Shown one piece after another: positions 1-10,409 of a stretch of 64,000 nucleotides of DNA. Both the position numbers and the translations under genes were made by a program. The stretch comes from Symbiodinium natans (lineage: Eukaryota > Sar > Dinophyceae > Suessiales > Symbiodiniaceae). Below the pieces are notes generated by a model. It saw nothing but the letters and a program-made list of their open reading frames with translations, made no database searches and was not told the origin of the DNA. The stretch is from the NCBI GenBank assembly GCA_905221605.1, contig CAJNDS010001090.1, forward strand, positions 172,501-236,500. The letters run 5' to 3'. How positions within the stretch are numbered: the stretch's first letter is position 1; each line of letters opens with the position of its first letter.

Positions 1-6
1 CAGCTT

Positions 7-101
7 CTTAGTTGTCCAGTAGCTAGGGGAACTCAAGGCTAACCTTTGGGATTATAAGGAGATCCCCAAGAAGGCTAAAGGTTACCTACTCTACTACAAA
101 G
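7..101. repeat. Introner-like element, family 2 copy
   Basis: Starts CTTAGTTGTCCAGTA and ends CTACTCTACTACAAAG. Related copies lie at 26546-26651, 38610-38712, 56631-56734 and about 58766-58873, with half a copy at 28395-28470. All keep an internal GGTTAACCTTTGGGATTATAAGG block and a CCCCAAAAAGGTTAAAGGTTACC block that are roughly complementary. The ends could be spliced as A|GTTGTCC...ACAAAG|, but no copy gave a clean in-frame test. Confidence 0.6.
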
Positions 102-202
102 GCTTGGCAGAATCCTTAGGACTGGAGTCTTCTGGCTTGGGCGAGCCTCGGTTTTGGGATAGGGATGGTTAAAGTTTGGACACACCTGCAGGCGGCTTTT
201 GT

Positions 203-293
203 CCGGGATTGGGCAGGGTCCTTCATCGGGATTTAGAGTATCCCCTATGATCCCGATTAAGGACTGTTAGTCCAATTAAGGGAATATCCCAAC
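203..293. repeat. Degenerate family 1 inverted-repeat element
   Basis: The right half (GATCCCGATTAAGGACTGTTAG...AATATCCCAA) matches family 1 copies at 32240-32340 and 61431-61532; the left half is decayed. Confidence 0.45.
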
Positions 294-336
294 CTAAGCC
301 ACCTAAACCCTAAACCCTAAACCCGAAACCCCAAAC

Positions 337-435
337 CCTCAGGCCGAGAGGCTTCCACCGCGGCGGTGTTCCTGGGTCCCGGGTGGCTCGATTCCAGGCT
401 GGAGGTTCGGGTTTGTAGCTTTGCAGGGCTTGGAG
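337..435 (-). CDS. Internal exon, unknown protein (33 codons)
   Basis: Minus-strand island between two telomere-like tracts. It starts after TTTATAAG and ends before GTTTGGGG, so both ends have AG/GT signals provided by the repeat tract. It is 33 whole codons, phase 0 to 0, and includes LQALQSYKPEPPAWNRATRD. No domain recognised. Being open in only one register with both splice signals supports an exon; the flanking exons were not found. Confidence 0.5.
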
Positions 436-499
436 CTTATAAACCCTAAACCCTAAACCCTAAACCCTAAACCCTAAACTCTATTGGCATTTGGTCTTG

Positions 500-620
500 C
501 GAATCAAGGCCCTGGCGGCTCCAGGGGTTTGGGGGGGGAAACGACGCACAGTCCCCGAAGCTCGCTTCACGATAAGACCTGGTACTCCGGGGCCTTTGCA
601 GGAACACAAAGTCTCATGGG
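500..620 (+). CDS. Possible exon, basic unknown protein
   Basis: Plus-strand reading includes KRRTVPEARFTIRPGTPGP and stops at TCATGG followed by GTCTAGGGTTTAGGG, a donor that runs straight into a telomere-like tract. The start is uncertain because two AGs are possible. Confidence 0.35.
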
Positions 621-789
621 GTCTAGGGTTTAGGGTTTACGGTTTAGTCTTTGAAGGAAGGTGTCTAGGGCCTGTTATCCTGGCAAGGACTTACTGAGGG
701 CGCTGCCACTACAACGGTCCCCGACTCCTTAGATTTAGGAGCCCCAAGAACCTAGGGTTCAGGGTTAGGCTTTAGGGTTTTGGGGTGTG

Positions 790-874
790 GGGGTTTCGGT
801 TGTAGATTTTTTTGAATTCGGATGCAGTACAAGTAATACAAATACGATTCGATGTAGCTTTCGCCACAGTTGTC
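790..874 (-). CDS. Possible exon, Tyr-rich unknown protein
   Basis: After an acceptor AAGCAG the minus strand reads DNCGESYIESYLYYLYCIR. The 3' end of the exon is not resolved. No family recognised. Confidence 0.4.
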
Positions 875-1014
875 CTGCTTCTACCCAGGAAGTGAACCAA
901 CACCCGAAAGCCTCAACCGTGAAGCATGCAAAGCCTGAACCCCAAATCCCCCTTAAACCCTAAACCCTAAGCCCTAAACCCTAAACCCTAAACCCTAAAC
1001 CCTCAACCCTAAAC

Positions 1015-1077
1015 CCTAATCACACGCAGGAGCCCCTGGCTGGCGACGTGATGCACGATGGTCAGGCCATTCAAGTC
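1015..1077 (-). CDS. Exon with ankyrin-like motif
   Basis: A 21-codon exon, phase 0 to 0, entered after GGGCAG and left at AGG|GTTTAGGG. It reads DLNGLTIVHHVASQGLLRVI, which follows the ankyrin repeat pattern G-x-T-x-h-H-x-A-x-x-x-G. The motif is short, so the family assignment is inference. Confidence 0.5.
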
Positions 1078-1084
1078 CTGCCCT

Positions 1085-1438
1085 GGGTTTGGGGTTCAAA
1101 TGGTTTGAGGCTTAGGGTTTGGGGTTAAATGGTTTGGGGTTAAAATGGCTTGAGGCTTAGGGCTTGGGTTAAAACGGTTTGGGGCTTGGGGCTGAGGGTG
1201 TGGTCTTCAGGGTGTCAAGCTTTAGGTTGAGGCTGTATTCTTAAGGGTACTACTCCAAACCCTCAACCCCAAAGGCAAACTGTAGGGCTTTAGGGCATCA
1301 GGACTTTAAGTTAAGACTCGAGGCTTAACTTGAGTGTTCGGGCGCATACCCGAAGGTCTCCGGATGGTTCAGGTGCCGAGGGATTGGGGTGTTTAGATGT
1401 AGAGATGAAGTTGTCAGGGTTGTAAGTACCCCCAGATA
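1085..1438. repeat. Degenerate GGGTTTGG / GGGCTT tract, no gene seen
   Basis: Decayed telomere-like words (TTTGGGG, GGCTTGGGG, TTAAAATGG) followed by unassigned sequence. No convincing reading frame on either strand. Confidence 0.5.
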
Positions 1439-1558
1439 CTTGGAGCTTCACGGGCACTTATAACCCAATTGCAACTGTACTTCTAAGCCCCCTAAGTCCC
1501 GTAAGTAGGTTATAAGTAGAGTTATAATTGGGGTTGCAAGTACACATGAACCTCCAAG
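1439..1558. repeat. Introner-like element, family 8
   Basis: Terminal inverted repeat CTTGGAGxTTCA...TGAACCTCCAAG. A second full copy is at 51152-51275 and partial ends occur near 51783 and 63573. Both full copies contain CTTCTAAG...TTATAAGT/GTTATGA and a TTGGGGTTGCAAG-type right arm. The end sequence would fit CTTG|GA...CCAAG|, that is a GA-AG intron, but this was not confirmed by reading frame. Confidence 0.6.
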
Positions 1559-1721
1559 TAAGGTTTTGTTTAGTTCTGGCTGTCACACTTCTGTGCCCCT
1601 CAAACACCCCAACCTCCCTCCCCCTCCCCGAAGCCCACAACCCACAAGTGCCTCAACCCTAAAACCATAGAACCCGAACCTGACAGACCCAAAACAAGGT
1701 CCATCTACAGGGAACCAAATC

Positions 1722-1773
1722 TCTCTCTATCTCTCTCTTTTTCGCTCTCGTCCTTTCTCTCTCTCTCTCTCTC
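1722..1773. repeat. CT microsatellite
   Basis: Interrupted (CTCT)n run. Confidence 0.8.
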
Positions 1774-1979
1774 CAATGCGGCCTTGCAGGCTCCTACTTG
1801 TCAGCAGCCCTGGTTTGGGGCTTAGCGATATAACCTTACGTCTAAAGCTCTGAACCCTTCGTCCTTGGACCTCCCTACACCCTAAACCCTAAACCCTAAC
1901 TCCTAAACCCTGAACCCTAGACCCTAAGCCCTAAACTCTAAACCCTACAACCCTACAACCCCAAACCCAAAACAAGGTA

Positions 1980-2525
1980 ACGCCCCGCGAAACGACCCGC
2001 GCCGTAGCAGGCTGGTTTTTTGGGTTGTTTTGTTAGTTTTGTCGAGGCAAAAGCACGATTTCTGCATGACATTGTTTCGATGGCAGGGGCCAATGTCGCG
2101 CACCGTCCGAACGTTTGGAGCGAATGTTTTGTCCAGTTTGCGGTTGTGGGAAGCCTTTGTTTAGTGGTTTTTCCCAGGCGAAAAGCACGTTTTGGTGTTA
2201 CATGTCACGGTCGCGCGTAAATAGGTCTTCACGGGTTTGCGGATAAAATGGGTTTTGTTATTTGTTAAGTTAAAGTAGTGTGTCCGGAGCTTCCGGGGCT
2301 TAGTTGTTTTTTTTGAGGGGGGGCGTGTGGGGAAGGACAGGGCAGAATGGTATTTTTTCCTCGGAAAAACGCGCAGCTGGGTCCGACAAGGTCTGTTCTG
2401 GGGAATCCTTTTGAGAGAGGAGAAAAATGGTATTCGTATGTGGTTCCTTGAAAACGTCATAGTGTTGTCGATTGAAAAATGTAATTTTTCTCGAGCGGTG
2501 CTAGCGTTTCGGTGTTTTGTAGAAA
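1980..2525. other. Unique sequence, no gene assigned
   Basis: Free of telomere-like words. Both strands carry open frames (plus 2327-2584, minus 2161-2592) that overlap and lack splice context or recognisable motifs, so neither is called. Confidence 0.3.
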
Positions 2526-2700
2526 GCTCAGAGTGCAGGGCACTTCTGGTCTTGCACTGCTTCGGACTTTGGTTTGAGGATTGAGGGTGCATGACACTTC
2601 TGGCTTACACTGCTTGGTGCTTTGGGTTGAGGATTGAGGGTGCATGACACGTTTGGGCTTGCACTGCTTCGGGTTTAGGGTTGAGGGCCTGGGGTGTAGG
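2525..2700. repeat. Three copies of a 53-55-bp repeat
   Basis: The unit CACTTCTGG-CTTGCACTGCTTCGG...GAGGATTGAGGGTGCATGA begins near 2541, 2595 and 2648. The last copy fades into a TTTAGGG tract. Confidence 0.7.
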
Positions 2701-2892
2701 GTTTAGGGTTTAGGGTCGAGGGTTTAGGGTTTAGGGTTCGAGGGTTCAGGGTTTCGGGTTTAGGGCTTCATGGCTTAACACTACGTTGAGCTACGTTGAG
2801 CAGAAAAGCCTGCCAGTGCTGATGTCTGGGCAAACTGGACGGAACCACCCCCCCCCCCCCACCCATCTGGCACGAACTCGAAAGAAACGCCG

Positions 2893-2965
2893 GAAGACAT
2901 GCGGCAACAACGCGAAAAGACCTGAAGACACATGGCAACAACTCCAAAAGACCTGAAAACAAGCA
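2893..2965. repeat. Two copies of a 32-bp repeat
   Basis: GAAGACATGCGGCAACAACG-type unit followed by a diverged second copy, each ending AAAAGACCTGAA. Confidence 0.6.
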
Positions 2966-2999
2966 AAACCCGCGGGTCAGTTGGTAGGGCGTTAGCCAA

Positions 3000-3175
3000 A
3001 ACAACCCTACAACCCTACAACCCAAAAACCCTAAACAACCCTATACAACCCTATACAACCCTGCAACCCTACAACCCTAAACAACCCTACAACCCTACGA
3101 CCCTAAACAACCCCAAACAACCCTAAACAACCCTAAACAACCCTAAACAACCCTAAACAACCCTAAACAACCCTA
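3000..3175. repeat. Variant telomere-like array (CCCTAAACAA)
   Basis: A 10-base variant CCCTAAACAA is repeated perfectly seven times near 3110-3172, next to CCCTACAA and CCCTATACAA variants. Confidence 0.75.
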
Positions 3176-3187
3176 AGACCCTACGAC

Positions 3188-3293
3188 CCCTTAGCTCTGA
3201 AGCCAAGCCGAGGCCCCCGCTTTCGAACTTGGCCCATGCTTTCTTGCTGCCTTTGCAGGCTTTCCTGGGGGGCAGCTGGGTCACTTTTGTTTA
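3188..3293 (-). CDS. Exon, Lys-rich unknown protein
   Basis: Minus strand, entered after ACAAAAG, reads TQLPPRKACKGSKKAWAKFE and leaves at a GTCGTAGG donor that opens a degenerate telomere-like tract. No family recognised. Confidence 0.45.
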
Positions 3294-3506
3294 GGGCTTG
3301 GGGGGGATTGCCCTAAACCCTAAACCCTAAACCTTAAACCCTAAACCCTAAACCCTAAACCCCAAGCAACAAATCTGCAAGGCGAAGCTTACCCTGAACC
3401 CTGAAAACCCCTAAACCCTAAACCCTAGCCCTAAACCCTAAACCCTAAACCCTAAACCCTAAACCCTAACCCCTAACCCCTAACCCCAAAACCCTAAACC
3501 CAAAAC

Positions 3507-3625
3507 CCTAAGCCCTATAGAGGCAAATTCAAGCCCGTGCGTCCCGAGGATGAACTTGAGCACTTTCGCGTGCTCGTGCATCATCAGGCGCATCATCGGC
3601 CTGGCCGGAGGGGCCCGGGGTCCTC
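3507..3625 (-). CDS. Exon, unknown protein (39 codons)
   Basis: Entered after GGCTTCAG, left at AGG|GTTTTGGG. 119 bp, in phase throughout. Includes MMRLMMHEHAKVLKFILGTH, an amphipathic Met/His-rich stretch. No domain named. Confidence 0.5.
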
Positions 3626-3929
3626 CTGAAGCCCCAAACCCCAAACCCCAAACCCCAAACCCTAAACCCTAAACCCTAAACCCTAAACGCTAAACCCTAA
3701 ACCCTAAACGGCCCTAAACCCTAAACGGCCTTAATCCCGAAGCCCTCCGCAAAGAGGCAGGGGGGGTTCAAAAGCAGCGGGACAAATCCTGAGCCCGCAA
3801 ACCCCTAAGTCCATAAGCTCTCAACTCGTAAAGCTAAACTTGGGCCCGGGAGCCCCTTAACGCTCAAATCCTGATGTTAGAACTGTGCCCCTTTTGATTT
3901 TTTGATGCGAAGAGTGGCAAGACGTCCAT

Positions 3930-3972
3930 ATGTATATAAATATATATATATATGTACAAACACACACACAAG
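3930..3972. repeat. TA / CA microsatellite
   Basis: TATATATATA run followed by ACACACACACA. Confidence 0.8.
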
Positions 3973-4217
3973 TATTTCGAAAATAGGGGACCCTAAAACA
4001 GACCCCCTAAATAGTGGGCTTCCCTGATAGTAAGGACCCCCAATAAGAAATTTCGGAAACCCCCCATATACATGTGGCAGGCTGGGGGTGCTTAGGGCTT
4101 GGGGCTTAGAGTTTTGGGGATGGTAGGGTTTAGGGTTTAGGGTTTAGGCTTTAGGGTTTAGGGTTTAGGGTTTAGGGTTTAGGGTTTAGGGTTTAGGGTT
4201 TAGGGTTTAGGGTTTAG

Positions 4218-4290
4218 GGAACTACCCATGAAACGCCAAGTATACTTGGGTGCTGTCGCCTACGAACTGGTGGTTTCTTGGGGTCAACAG
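4218..4290 (+). CDS. Exon, unknown protein (24 codons)
   Basis: The last TTTAG of a thirteen-unit TTTAGGG tract serves as acceptor. The exon reads ELPMKRQVYLGAVAYELVVS and ends CAACAG|GTGGGG. An in-frame ATG lies at 4228. Confidence 0.5.
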
Positions 4291-4448
4291 GTGGGGGCTC
4301 CTGACCCGCCCCCTCAACCCCTAAACCCTGAACTCGAAATGCTAACTATGGTTAAACCATAAACTCAAACTTCAAACCCTAAACCCCAAACTCCAAACCC
4401 TAAACCCTGATCTCCAAACCCTGAACTCCAAAACTCCAAACCCTAAAC

Positions 4449-4570
4449 CCTAAACTTTAAGCAACAAGAAGCCTGAGGACCGGGCCGAGCATGCACGGAC
4501 TTGCTCTTGATGTCCGCGACGTCGTTGGCCTTCAGCACTCGTATCAGCTCCTCGACCAAAGGCGAGGTCT
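4449..4570 (-). CDS. Exon, unknown protein (40 codons)
   Basis: Entered after GCCCAG, left at AGG|GTTTAGGG. Includes TSPLVEELIRVLKANDVADI, a helix-rich sequence. No family recognised. Confidence 0.5.
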
Positions 4571-4589
4571 CTGGGCTTTTGCTCTTTGG

Positions 4590-4755
4590 GGTTTAGGGTT
4601 TAGGGGTTTAGGGGTTTAGGGGTTTAGGGATTTAGGGGTTTAGGGATTTAGGGGTTTAGGGATTTAGGGGTTTAGGGGTTTAGGGGTTTAGGGGTTTAGG
4701 GGTTTGGGGGTTTAGGGGTTTAGGGGTTTAGGGTTTAGGGTTTAGGGTTTTGGGT
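4590..4755. repeat. TTTAGGGG array
   Basis: An eight-base variant (TTTAGGGG, with TTTAGGGA and TTTGGGGG) runs about sixteen units before returning to TTTAGGG. Confidence 0.8.
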
Positions 4756-5097
4756 TTTGGGTTGGGAGGTCACGGGGTTTTAATAGGTGTAGGGTTTATA
4801 GGGCTTATAAGGTGTAAGGTTTATAAGGAGAAAGGTCTGTAGGATCTGGAGGGTTTTTGGGACTTTCTGCGGCTTGTAAGGTTTAGGGCTTTGGGACTTT
4901 TTTGGGGATTTATATGGTTTTGGGGTTTTTAGGGCCTAGTTTTTGTTAAAGGGTTCTTTGAGAGGGAGTATAGGGTTGAGCAGTTATGGTTTTAGGGATA
5001 CATCCCTGGCTTTTTTCTTTGTTTTAAAGGGACCCCCCAAGGGTTAGGGCTAAGCAAAATCCGCATGTCATGTCAGATGATTCGGCATTTTAGAGGT

Positions 5098-5300
5098 AGC
5101 TTACCCAACCTTGGTGGTGGACCTCCTCGGACCCCCTCACCTTAGTGACCTCCTCTCTGGCTGTCTGACCTCCAGAGGAAGCTTACCCAACCCCCTCCCC
5201 CCACTTGAGGTGGGGCTCTCCTGGGCCCCTTGGTGGTGGACCTCCCCGGACCCCCTCACCTCAGTGACCTCCTCTGACCCTCTCTGACCTCCCATGAACT
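5098..5300. repeat. Two copies of a ~118-bp direct repeat
   Basis: GGTGGTGGACCTCCxCGGACC...GTGACCTCCTCT occurs near 5112 and 5230, each copy next to AGCTTACCCAACC or its remnant. No coding frame seen. Confidence 0.65.
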
Positions 5301-5404
5301 TGACTTAAAAACCTCTGAGCCGACGAAAACGAGAACTTCAAGGCGCTAGGGGCTCAGAGACTCAGGAGGGTATGTCGGACTTAGGTTTAAGGGGCATATC
5401 ATAT

Positions 5405-5600
5405 CATAGGGCTTCAGGAGTAGCCCACACTTTTCCTTGCTCTTGTGTTCAGACTACTCTGCTGGCTTGAAAAGTTCGGACTACCCTTCTGGCTTGCAAA
5501 ACCGGCCCTCTGCTCTCTGCCGTCCGCTGCCATCTGCAGCTGCGAAAAGAAAGCCCATGATGCGGTCGATCACCTGGCTGACAGGGTGAGGCTGGTCGGA
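5405..5600 (-). pseudogene. Exon-like island plus partial copy of the gene D 3' end
   Basis: At 5412-5505 the plus strand repeats, with gaps, the sequence of 5835-5960 (GTAGCCCACACTTTTCC...TTGCTCTTG...AAAAGTTCGGACTxCCCTTCTGGCTTGCA), the 3' end of gene D. Just upstream on the minus strand a frame reads HPVSQVIDRIMGFLFAAADG and runs into the copied tail. This looks like a partial tandem duplication of the gene's last exon; product unknown. Confidence 0.5.
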
Positions 5601-5827
5601 AAGAATCGATGTTTTTAAGACGGGCTTAGGGTTCTGGGCTAAACCCTAAACTAAACCCTAAACTAAACCCTAAACCCTGTCACCCTGCAACCCTAAAACC
5701 CTAAACCCTAAACTGCAACCCTAAACCCTAATAACCCTAAACCCCAACCAGCCGTAACCAGCCCCCCAGCTTTCGAGGCCTACCTTTAAGGTTTTAAGGT
5801 TCTGGGTTTCAGGCATCAAGTTTGGGG

Positions 5828-7013
5828 TTAAGTGTCTGACGTAGCCCACACTTTTCCGGCGGACTTTTCCTTGCTCTTGCGAACTCGAGTTCGAGGCACC
5901 ACAAAGTTTGGACTACTCTTCAGGCTGGAAAAGTTCGGACTGCCCTTCTGGCTTGCAGTTCGGGCCCAGCGATGCAGAGATGCTCTTAGCCTTGTGGCCA
6001 AGACTTTCGCAGCCACCCGCGGAATCCTGCGCAAACGACTGGCTGACCATCGGGCACTCCTTTCGCTCTTGCTTCCAGCAGCCTTCCTCATGTTGTGGAG
6101 TGTCTTGCTGCCTTCACCCAAAGGAAACTGTGCCACCTTCTTATTGTAGGCCTTCATGTTCCGGCCCATGAAGACAAGCTTCTCGGGCGAAGGCACTGTC
6201 TCGAGCCAGGCCCTCAAAAGAATTAAACCATCAGTGCCGTCTCCAGCAATACCAGCGAACTTCAAAAGTGCCCTTTCCACAAACCGCTTAGTATCTGCAT
6301 TGCCGCGCGCAAAGTGCTTCAGCAGGCTGCCTGCTGACTCACACAAGCAGGAAGAGCTGACAATACTCCCAAGGGTGTGGAAGGCAAAAACAAAGGCTCG
6401 GACCTCGGCTGTTTTCGGCCATACCAAAGTTTGTCTGTATGGATGAGGCGCCACAGGGCTCTCCAGTCCAGCATCCGAAAGCGACGGAGCCCAGGCTCCA
6501 ACCAGATCTGTGTTTCGTACTTTTCGCTGTGGGCCAAACGCCACCAGTGCCTGCAGGGGTACTGGTGCTGAGAGTGTCACCAGTGCTCTGTTCGACAGGG
6601 CGACAGGGTGTGTGAGGGCATCTTGGCGTTGGGGACTGGTGCGAGATTGTGGAAGTGATTGACGAAGCCGACAATCCCAGTCAGCACGCAACACAGGTAC
6701 TTCTCGGACTTTGCGTCGTCGTTGACGGCGAGGGGGACTCGGGCGATGCGCTGCGTGGCATCACAGTCGGACGCAAAGATGGTGGCCGTTGTGAGGGACT
6801 CGAACCATGCCCTTATTGTTCAAGGCTCTGAGCACACAACCGAATTGAATTGAACAGCCAGCACGACATGGACCCTGAAAGTCAGATGAGTGGCCCTTTG
6901 CGTGGTATCGTCGTGTCCTTCTTCAACTGCTTGTTCGTGATGAGCCCCACGCCCACTACCAGCGATGCTGTCGTGCTTGGCGTCGTTGCAACTCGGACAC
7001 CGAATTTCGTCAT
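5828..7013 (-). CDS. Gene D: multi-exon protein of unknown function
   Basis: A model from an ATG at 7013 (MTKFGVRVATTPSTTASLVV) to TAA at 5828-5830. Supported pieces: 6581 to about 6808 (IFASDCDATQRIARVPLAV, KYLCCVLTGIVGFVNHFHNL); 6425-6526 (EKYETQIWLEPGLRRFRMLD), entered after GCCCACAG and left at GTATGGCC; and 5830-6356, entered after TTGTCAG (FARGNADTKRFVERALLKFA, MGRNMKAYNKKVAQFPLGEG). Phases chain 6581 to 6526 (54-nt intron) and 6425 to 6356 (68-nt intron). The first junction (about 6808-6880) is unresolved. The C-terminal 100 residues are very basic. No domain recognised. The ATG is only about 28 bp from the proposed stop of gene C, fitting a one-directional gene array. Confidence 0.5.
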
Positions 7014-7041
7014 GGCAAGGAAGCTCCGGCGTGAGATCACC

Positions 7042-8270
7042 TTAGATCAGATCAGACACACGGACTCTCAAGCACAGCCCACAGAAGCTTAAATTTTCAA
7101 ACTGTTGACATGCTTCAAAGACCATGTCACTGAACGAACCTTGCTCTCGGAGTGGTACTCGGGCGACTCCTCATCACTGTCGGCCTGGGAGTTTTCGGCA
7201 AGGTCCGTTCAGTCAAGAAGGTCGTCCACCTCAATACAGCCGATGAAGTTCCCGCCCTTGTCGTTGCTGGAGGTGCCAGGCCCTACATCCCCGCCCTCAC
7301 TGTCGCTGACATCGTCAGGACCCTCAGCCTTAAGCTCGGCTTGGTTGTCACTGTCAGCTGTGGCCTTGTTCGGACTCAAGGCATTCTTCTTCCCTGTTGC
7401 AGAGGGTCGGGTGTCAGTGACTGCCTTCTTTGCGAACTCGATTATGTCATTCTTGACCACATCGATGCTGAGAGCAAAGTTGTGCCTGTTGCCGACATAG
7501 AGCACTTTTGTATCTTCATCAGGATTGGGCATGGGCTTGTTCGGCATCTTGATAAGGCATTGCACTTCGGACGGCATGACTTTGCCGAACATGCGGTTGA
7601 ACTCCAAGATCCCTTTGAGGAGCCCAGTGGCAAACGGAAGTGGGAAGAGAACGATGACAAGCTCAATGTAGTTGGGCAGGATGCTCAATAGCTGTATCAT
7701 GAAATCGGGCGCAATACCGTTCTGCCACGTGTTCCGCAAGTGCTTCTGGGTACCTCCGGCCTCAGACTCACTCACAAGTGCAGTGTTTCTGTCAGTTTCT
7801 GTTGGAACAGCTGCATGTCACATGCTGCATGCTGTGTGTTTTGCAAACTGTTTATGACTGCTGCAGGCCTCGGGCATGTCATTGTCCTCCTCCTCTTCAG
7901 CGGGGATCTCGTCCTCATTGTCTTGGTCGTCGTCTTCGGTCTCTTTTCTGGCCGGGCCCTCGCCCTCACCATCATTATCAGGGCTGACCTCAGACTTGGC
8001 CTTCTTCAGGGGGCTTTCTTGAGAGTGCCTATCACCATGCCTTCCATGTGTGCCATGATCGGGCAGTTCTGCTTGTCTGTCGGTTTCGGACCACAAGTCG
8101 GACAAACACGAACACGCAGCAAGGGATCAGGGTACCCGTTCGCCACATTGATGACCTCAGACTCAGACACATGGAAGAGAAGAGCAAGATCACATGGTTT
8201 GCTCGATAGGGGGTGTGGGCCTGGGGCTGGGGGAAGGGTAGTTTTATGCTCACAGGTTTCAGCTTTGGAC
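7042..8270 (-). CDS. Gene C: acidic multi-exon protein of unknown function
   Basis: Three coding stretches on one strand. 8006 to about 8160 reads YPDPLLRVRVCPTCGPKPTD with a CxxC. About 7870-8020 is very acidic (RKETEDDDQDNEDEIPAEEE). 7212-7760 reads TWQNGIAPDFMIQLLSILPN, IEFAKKAVTDTRPSATGKK and an acidic tail. An in-frame TGA at 7209-7211 interrupts the tail, after which the same frame continues with ADSDEESPEYHSESK. A 45-nt GT-AG intron removes the stop exactly. A further 38-nt intron and a last exon (FENLSFCGLCLRVRVSDLI) would end at TAA 7042-7044. Junctions between the first two blocks are unresolved. Possible nuclear acidic protein by composition only. Confidence 0.4.
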
Positions 8271-8356
8271 ACCTTTGGCTTTAGACTGCGAGTTTGTCGG
8301 ACAGTTTATACATTGAGGCCAATACTGCGAGCCTGATTTAGGTGTCGTGTGGCCCT

Positions 8357-8724
8357 TTAGGCTTCAGCTTTTAACCTATTAGGTTTAGGCAGGCTGTCAG
8401 GTTTCCTGCTTCCAGTTCTCAGGGCTGGGGTCAGGGTTTGGGCCCTTACTGTTTCAGCAAGGTATGATATTTTATTCTTTTCTGGCCAAAAGTCAGCTGG
8501 CAGCCAGCCGCAATCGGTGGCTGACTGTCCTCGGGCAAAGCACAGGAATTCCACATACGTGGACCCTTGTGATGTAGAACTCGTGCTGCCCCTGCTGCTG
8601 CTGCTGCTTGGTGAGCCATTCGCGTGCTGAACCACACAGCTGATGGTTGCCATATCAGCGCAATCTTGTTGACGCACTCCTTCTGAATGGCCTGTTTCAA
8701 GGCCGCTTCCGGATTCACTCCCAA
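8357..8724 (-). CDS. Possible upstream exon(s) of gene C
   Basis: Two minus-strand frames are open. One begins NPEAALKQAIQKECVNKIAL; the other contains a Ser-rich stretch (GSPSSSSSRGSTSSTS) followed by VEFLCFARGQSATDC. A CAG triplet run explains the Ser/Ala stretches. Which frame is used is not clear. Confidence 0.3.
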
Positions 8725-8729
8725 ATGTG

Positions 8730-8960
8730 CTAATAATCCCTTTCCCTCCCGATTTCCTGATTCCCTCTAGCCTCTAACACAAATACACCCCTAATATTAA
8801 TATGAATACCCTAAACCCTAAGGTTAAACCCTAAACCCCCCCTGGGTAAACCCTTAACCCTAACCCTAAATCCTTAATCCCTAATACCTAAACCCGAAAC
8901 CCCTAACCCCTAACCCTTAACCCTTAACCCTTAATCCTTACAGTAACCCTTTAAACCCTG
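8730..8960. repeat. Degenerate CCCTAAA / CCTTAACC tract
   Basis: Telomere-like words with many substitutions; no gene. Confidence 0.7.
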
Positions 8961-8984
8961 AGGCTAAGGCTACTAAGCCTACAA

Positions 8985-9840
8985 TCGGCTACACGGACTG
9001 GTCGTTTTTGCTCGGACAAACGATCAGAACTCGGGCCAAAGAGACTAAGAGCAGAGCGTCGCGGCAGTGCTAGTGCGGGGCAACCCACCACCACAACCAC
9101 GACGGGCCAAAGAGAACAAGAGCAGAGCACACCCCCAGCAAGCAGCAGTGAACGACAAAGGCCTCCCCCACCACGGCGCTGCTGCAGGACACACCTGCCA
9201 CGGGACACACCCAGCAGCGCCAGTCCCAGTGCCCGGCCAACAGCACTGAACATGGGCCAAAATTGTCCAAGCCCCCGCAATCCCCGGGTCACAAGGGATC
9301 CCGGCTGGACAGGATACCCTGTGCCCGGGTGCTGTAGCCCAACAGACAAATGTCTGTGGTCTTTGGACAGGGCTGGAGGCACCGTGCTGGGTAGGACGGA
9401 GCACGCACCACGCAGAGGCACCGACAGAGACGGGGGGTCGGAAGGTGGGGGCCGGGGGGGCGGGTGTCAGACCGCCCGGGGGGTGTACCAAACACCAAGG
9501 CACAGCACACAACATCAAGAACATGGCAAGTGACCTCCCCTGAGTGTGACCAATGGCACCCGCCAGCTGCTCTGGTGGCACAGAGTGCTGGCACACAGCC
9601 ACACTCGTGCACGGCAGCCGGCATCGCACCCCCAGCAGGCGCTTTAGCGCATGTGCCCTGCTGTCATATGCCAACAAGTGGCACGTTGGCCTCAAAAATG
9701 ACACACTCTTCGCCCACACACGGTCAACTGTGTGAGGACACACCTGGCACTGCTGACATCCGCAGCCCGTGTGCGCATGATGTGCCCTGGGTAGACGATG
9801 ACAACAGGACATCATGACCAGCAACGAAGCAAGCTCAACA
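8985..9840. other. GC-rich region, no gene assigned
   Basis: Long overlapping frames exist on both strands, but the minus-strand one is Cys/Pro/Gly/Trp-rich with no coding character. Part of it (about 9560-9700) loosely resembles 16525-16640 (CCAGCTGGCACGTTAGCxCATGTG-like words), so this is probably an old repeat. Nothing functional can be supported. Confidence 0.3.
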
Positions 9841-9877
9841 TGCAGAACATGATTCCTTGCAAGTTCAACACATGCAC

Positions 9878-9996
9878 GGGTGTGGGCGGGGGTGGGATGG
9901 GGGGGGTGGGGGGGATGGGGGGGAGTTGGGGGGGGTGGGGGGGGGGGGGGGGGGGGGGGAATGGGGGTGGGGGGGTGGGCAGTGGGTGGGGGGTTA
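9878..9996 (+). repeat. G-rich tract
   Basis: Over 80 percent G, with runs of up to about twenty G. It could form stacked G-quadruplexes; no coding function. Confidence 0.85.
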
Positions 9997-10114
9997 AATT
10001 GGGGGAAGGATTATGTGAAAACTCTTCAATCCCTGCGCAGAGCAAAAACCCTCAAAAGACAGCTGAAGCACTGAACCACATGCCGACTCAACATGAAACA
10101 TTAATGCTTGAACA

Positions 10115-10258
10115 AACGTAACCCTTTAAACCCTAAACCCTTAAACCCGGAACCCTAAACCCTAAGTTAAACCCTTAACCCTAAGGTAAACCCTAAAGCC
10201 GACTAAAACCGAAACCCTAAACCCTAAACCCTAAACCCTAAGCCCTAAACCCTAATTG
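10115..10258. repeat. Telomere-like CCCTAAA tract
   Basis: Imperfect units, lying beyond the 3' end of gene B. Confidence 0.8.
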
Positions 10259-10409
10259 GACCCTAATCCTACTTCTAATCCCTAAACCAGGTCTCAGGTA
10301 ACCAACTAACTGACCCGGCAACCTAGTAACCCAGTAACCCGGACCCAGCCCAGCCTCTTGGATGAGGGACAGTGAAGTCGGGTCGTGGCCCAAATTCAGC
10401 ACAAGGAGG

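Noticed and set aside
2960-2995. tRNA-like D-arm (GGGTCAGTTGGTAGGGC)
   Set aside because: No anticodon stem or T-arm follows; the sequence runs into CCCTACAA repeats.
9045-9824. 259-codon minus frame
   Set aside because: Cys/Pro/Gly/Trp-rich product with no domain character, overlapped by open frames on the other strand in GC-rich sequence.
9878-10045. Gly- and Pro-rich frames
   Set aside because: Products of a G-rich low-complexity tract on both strands.
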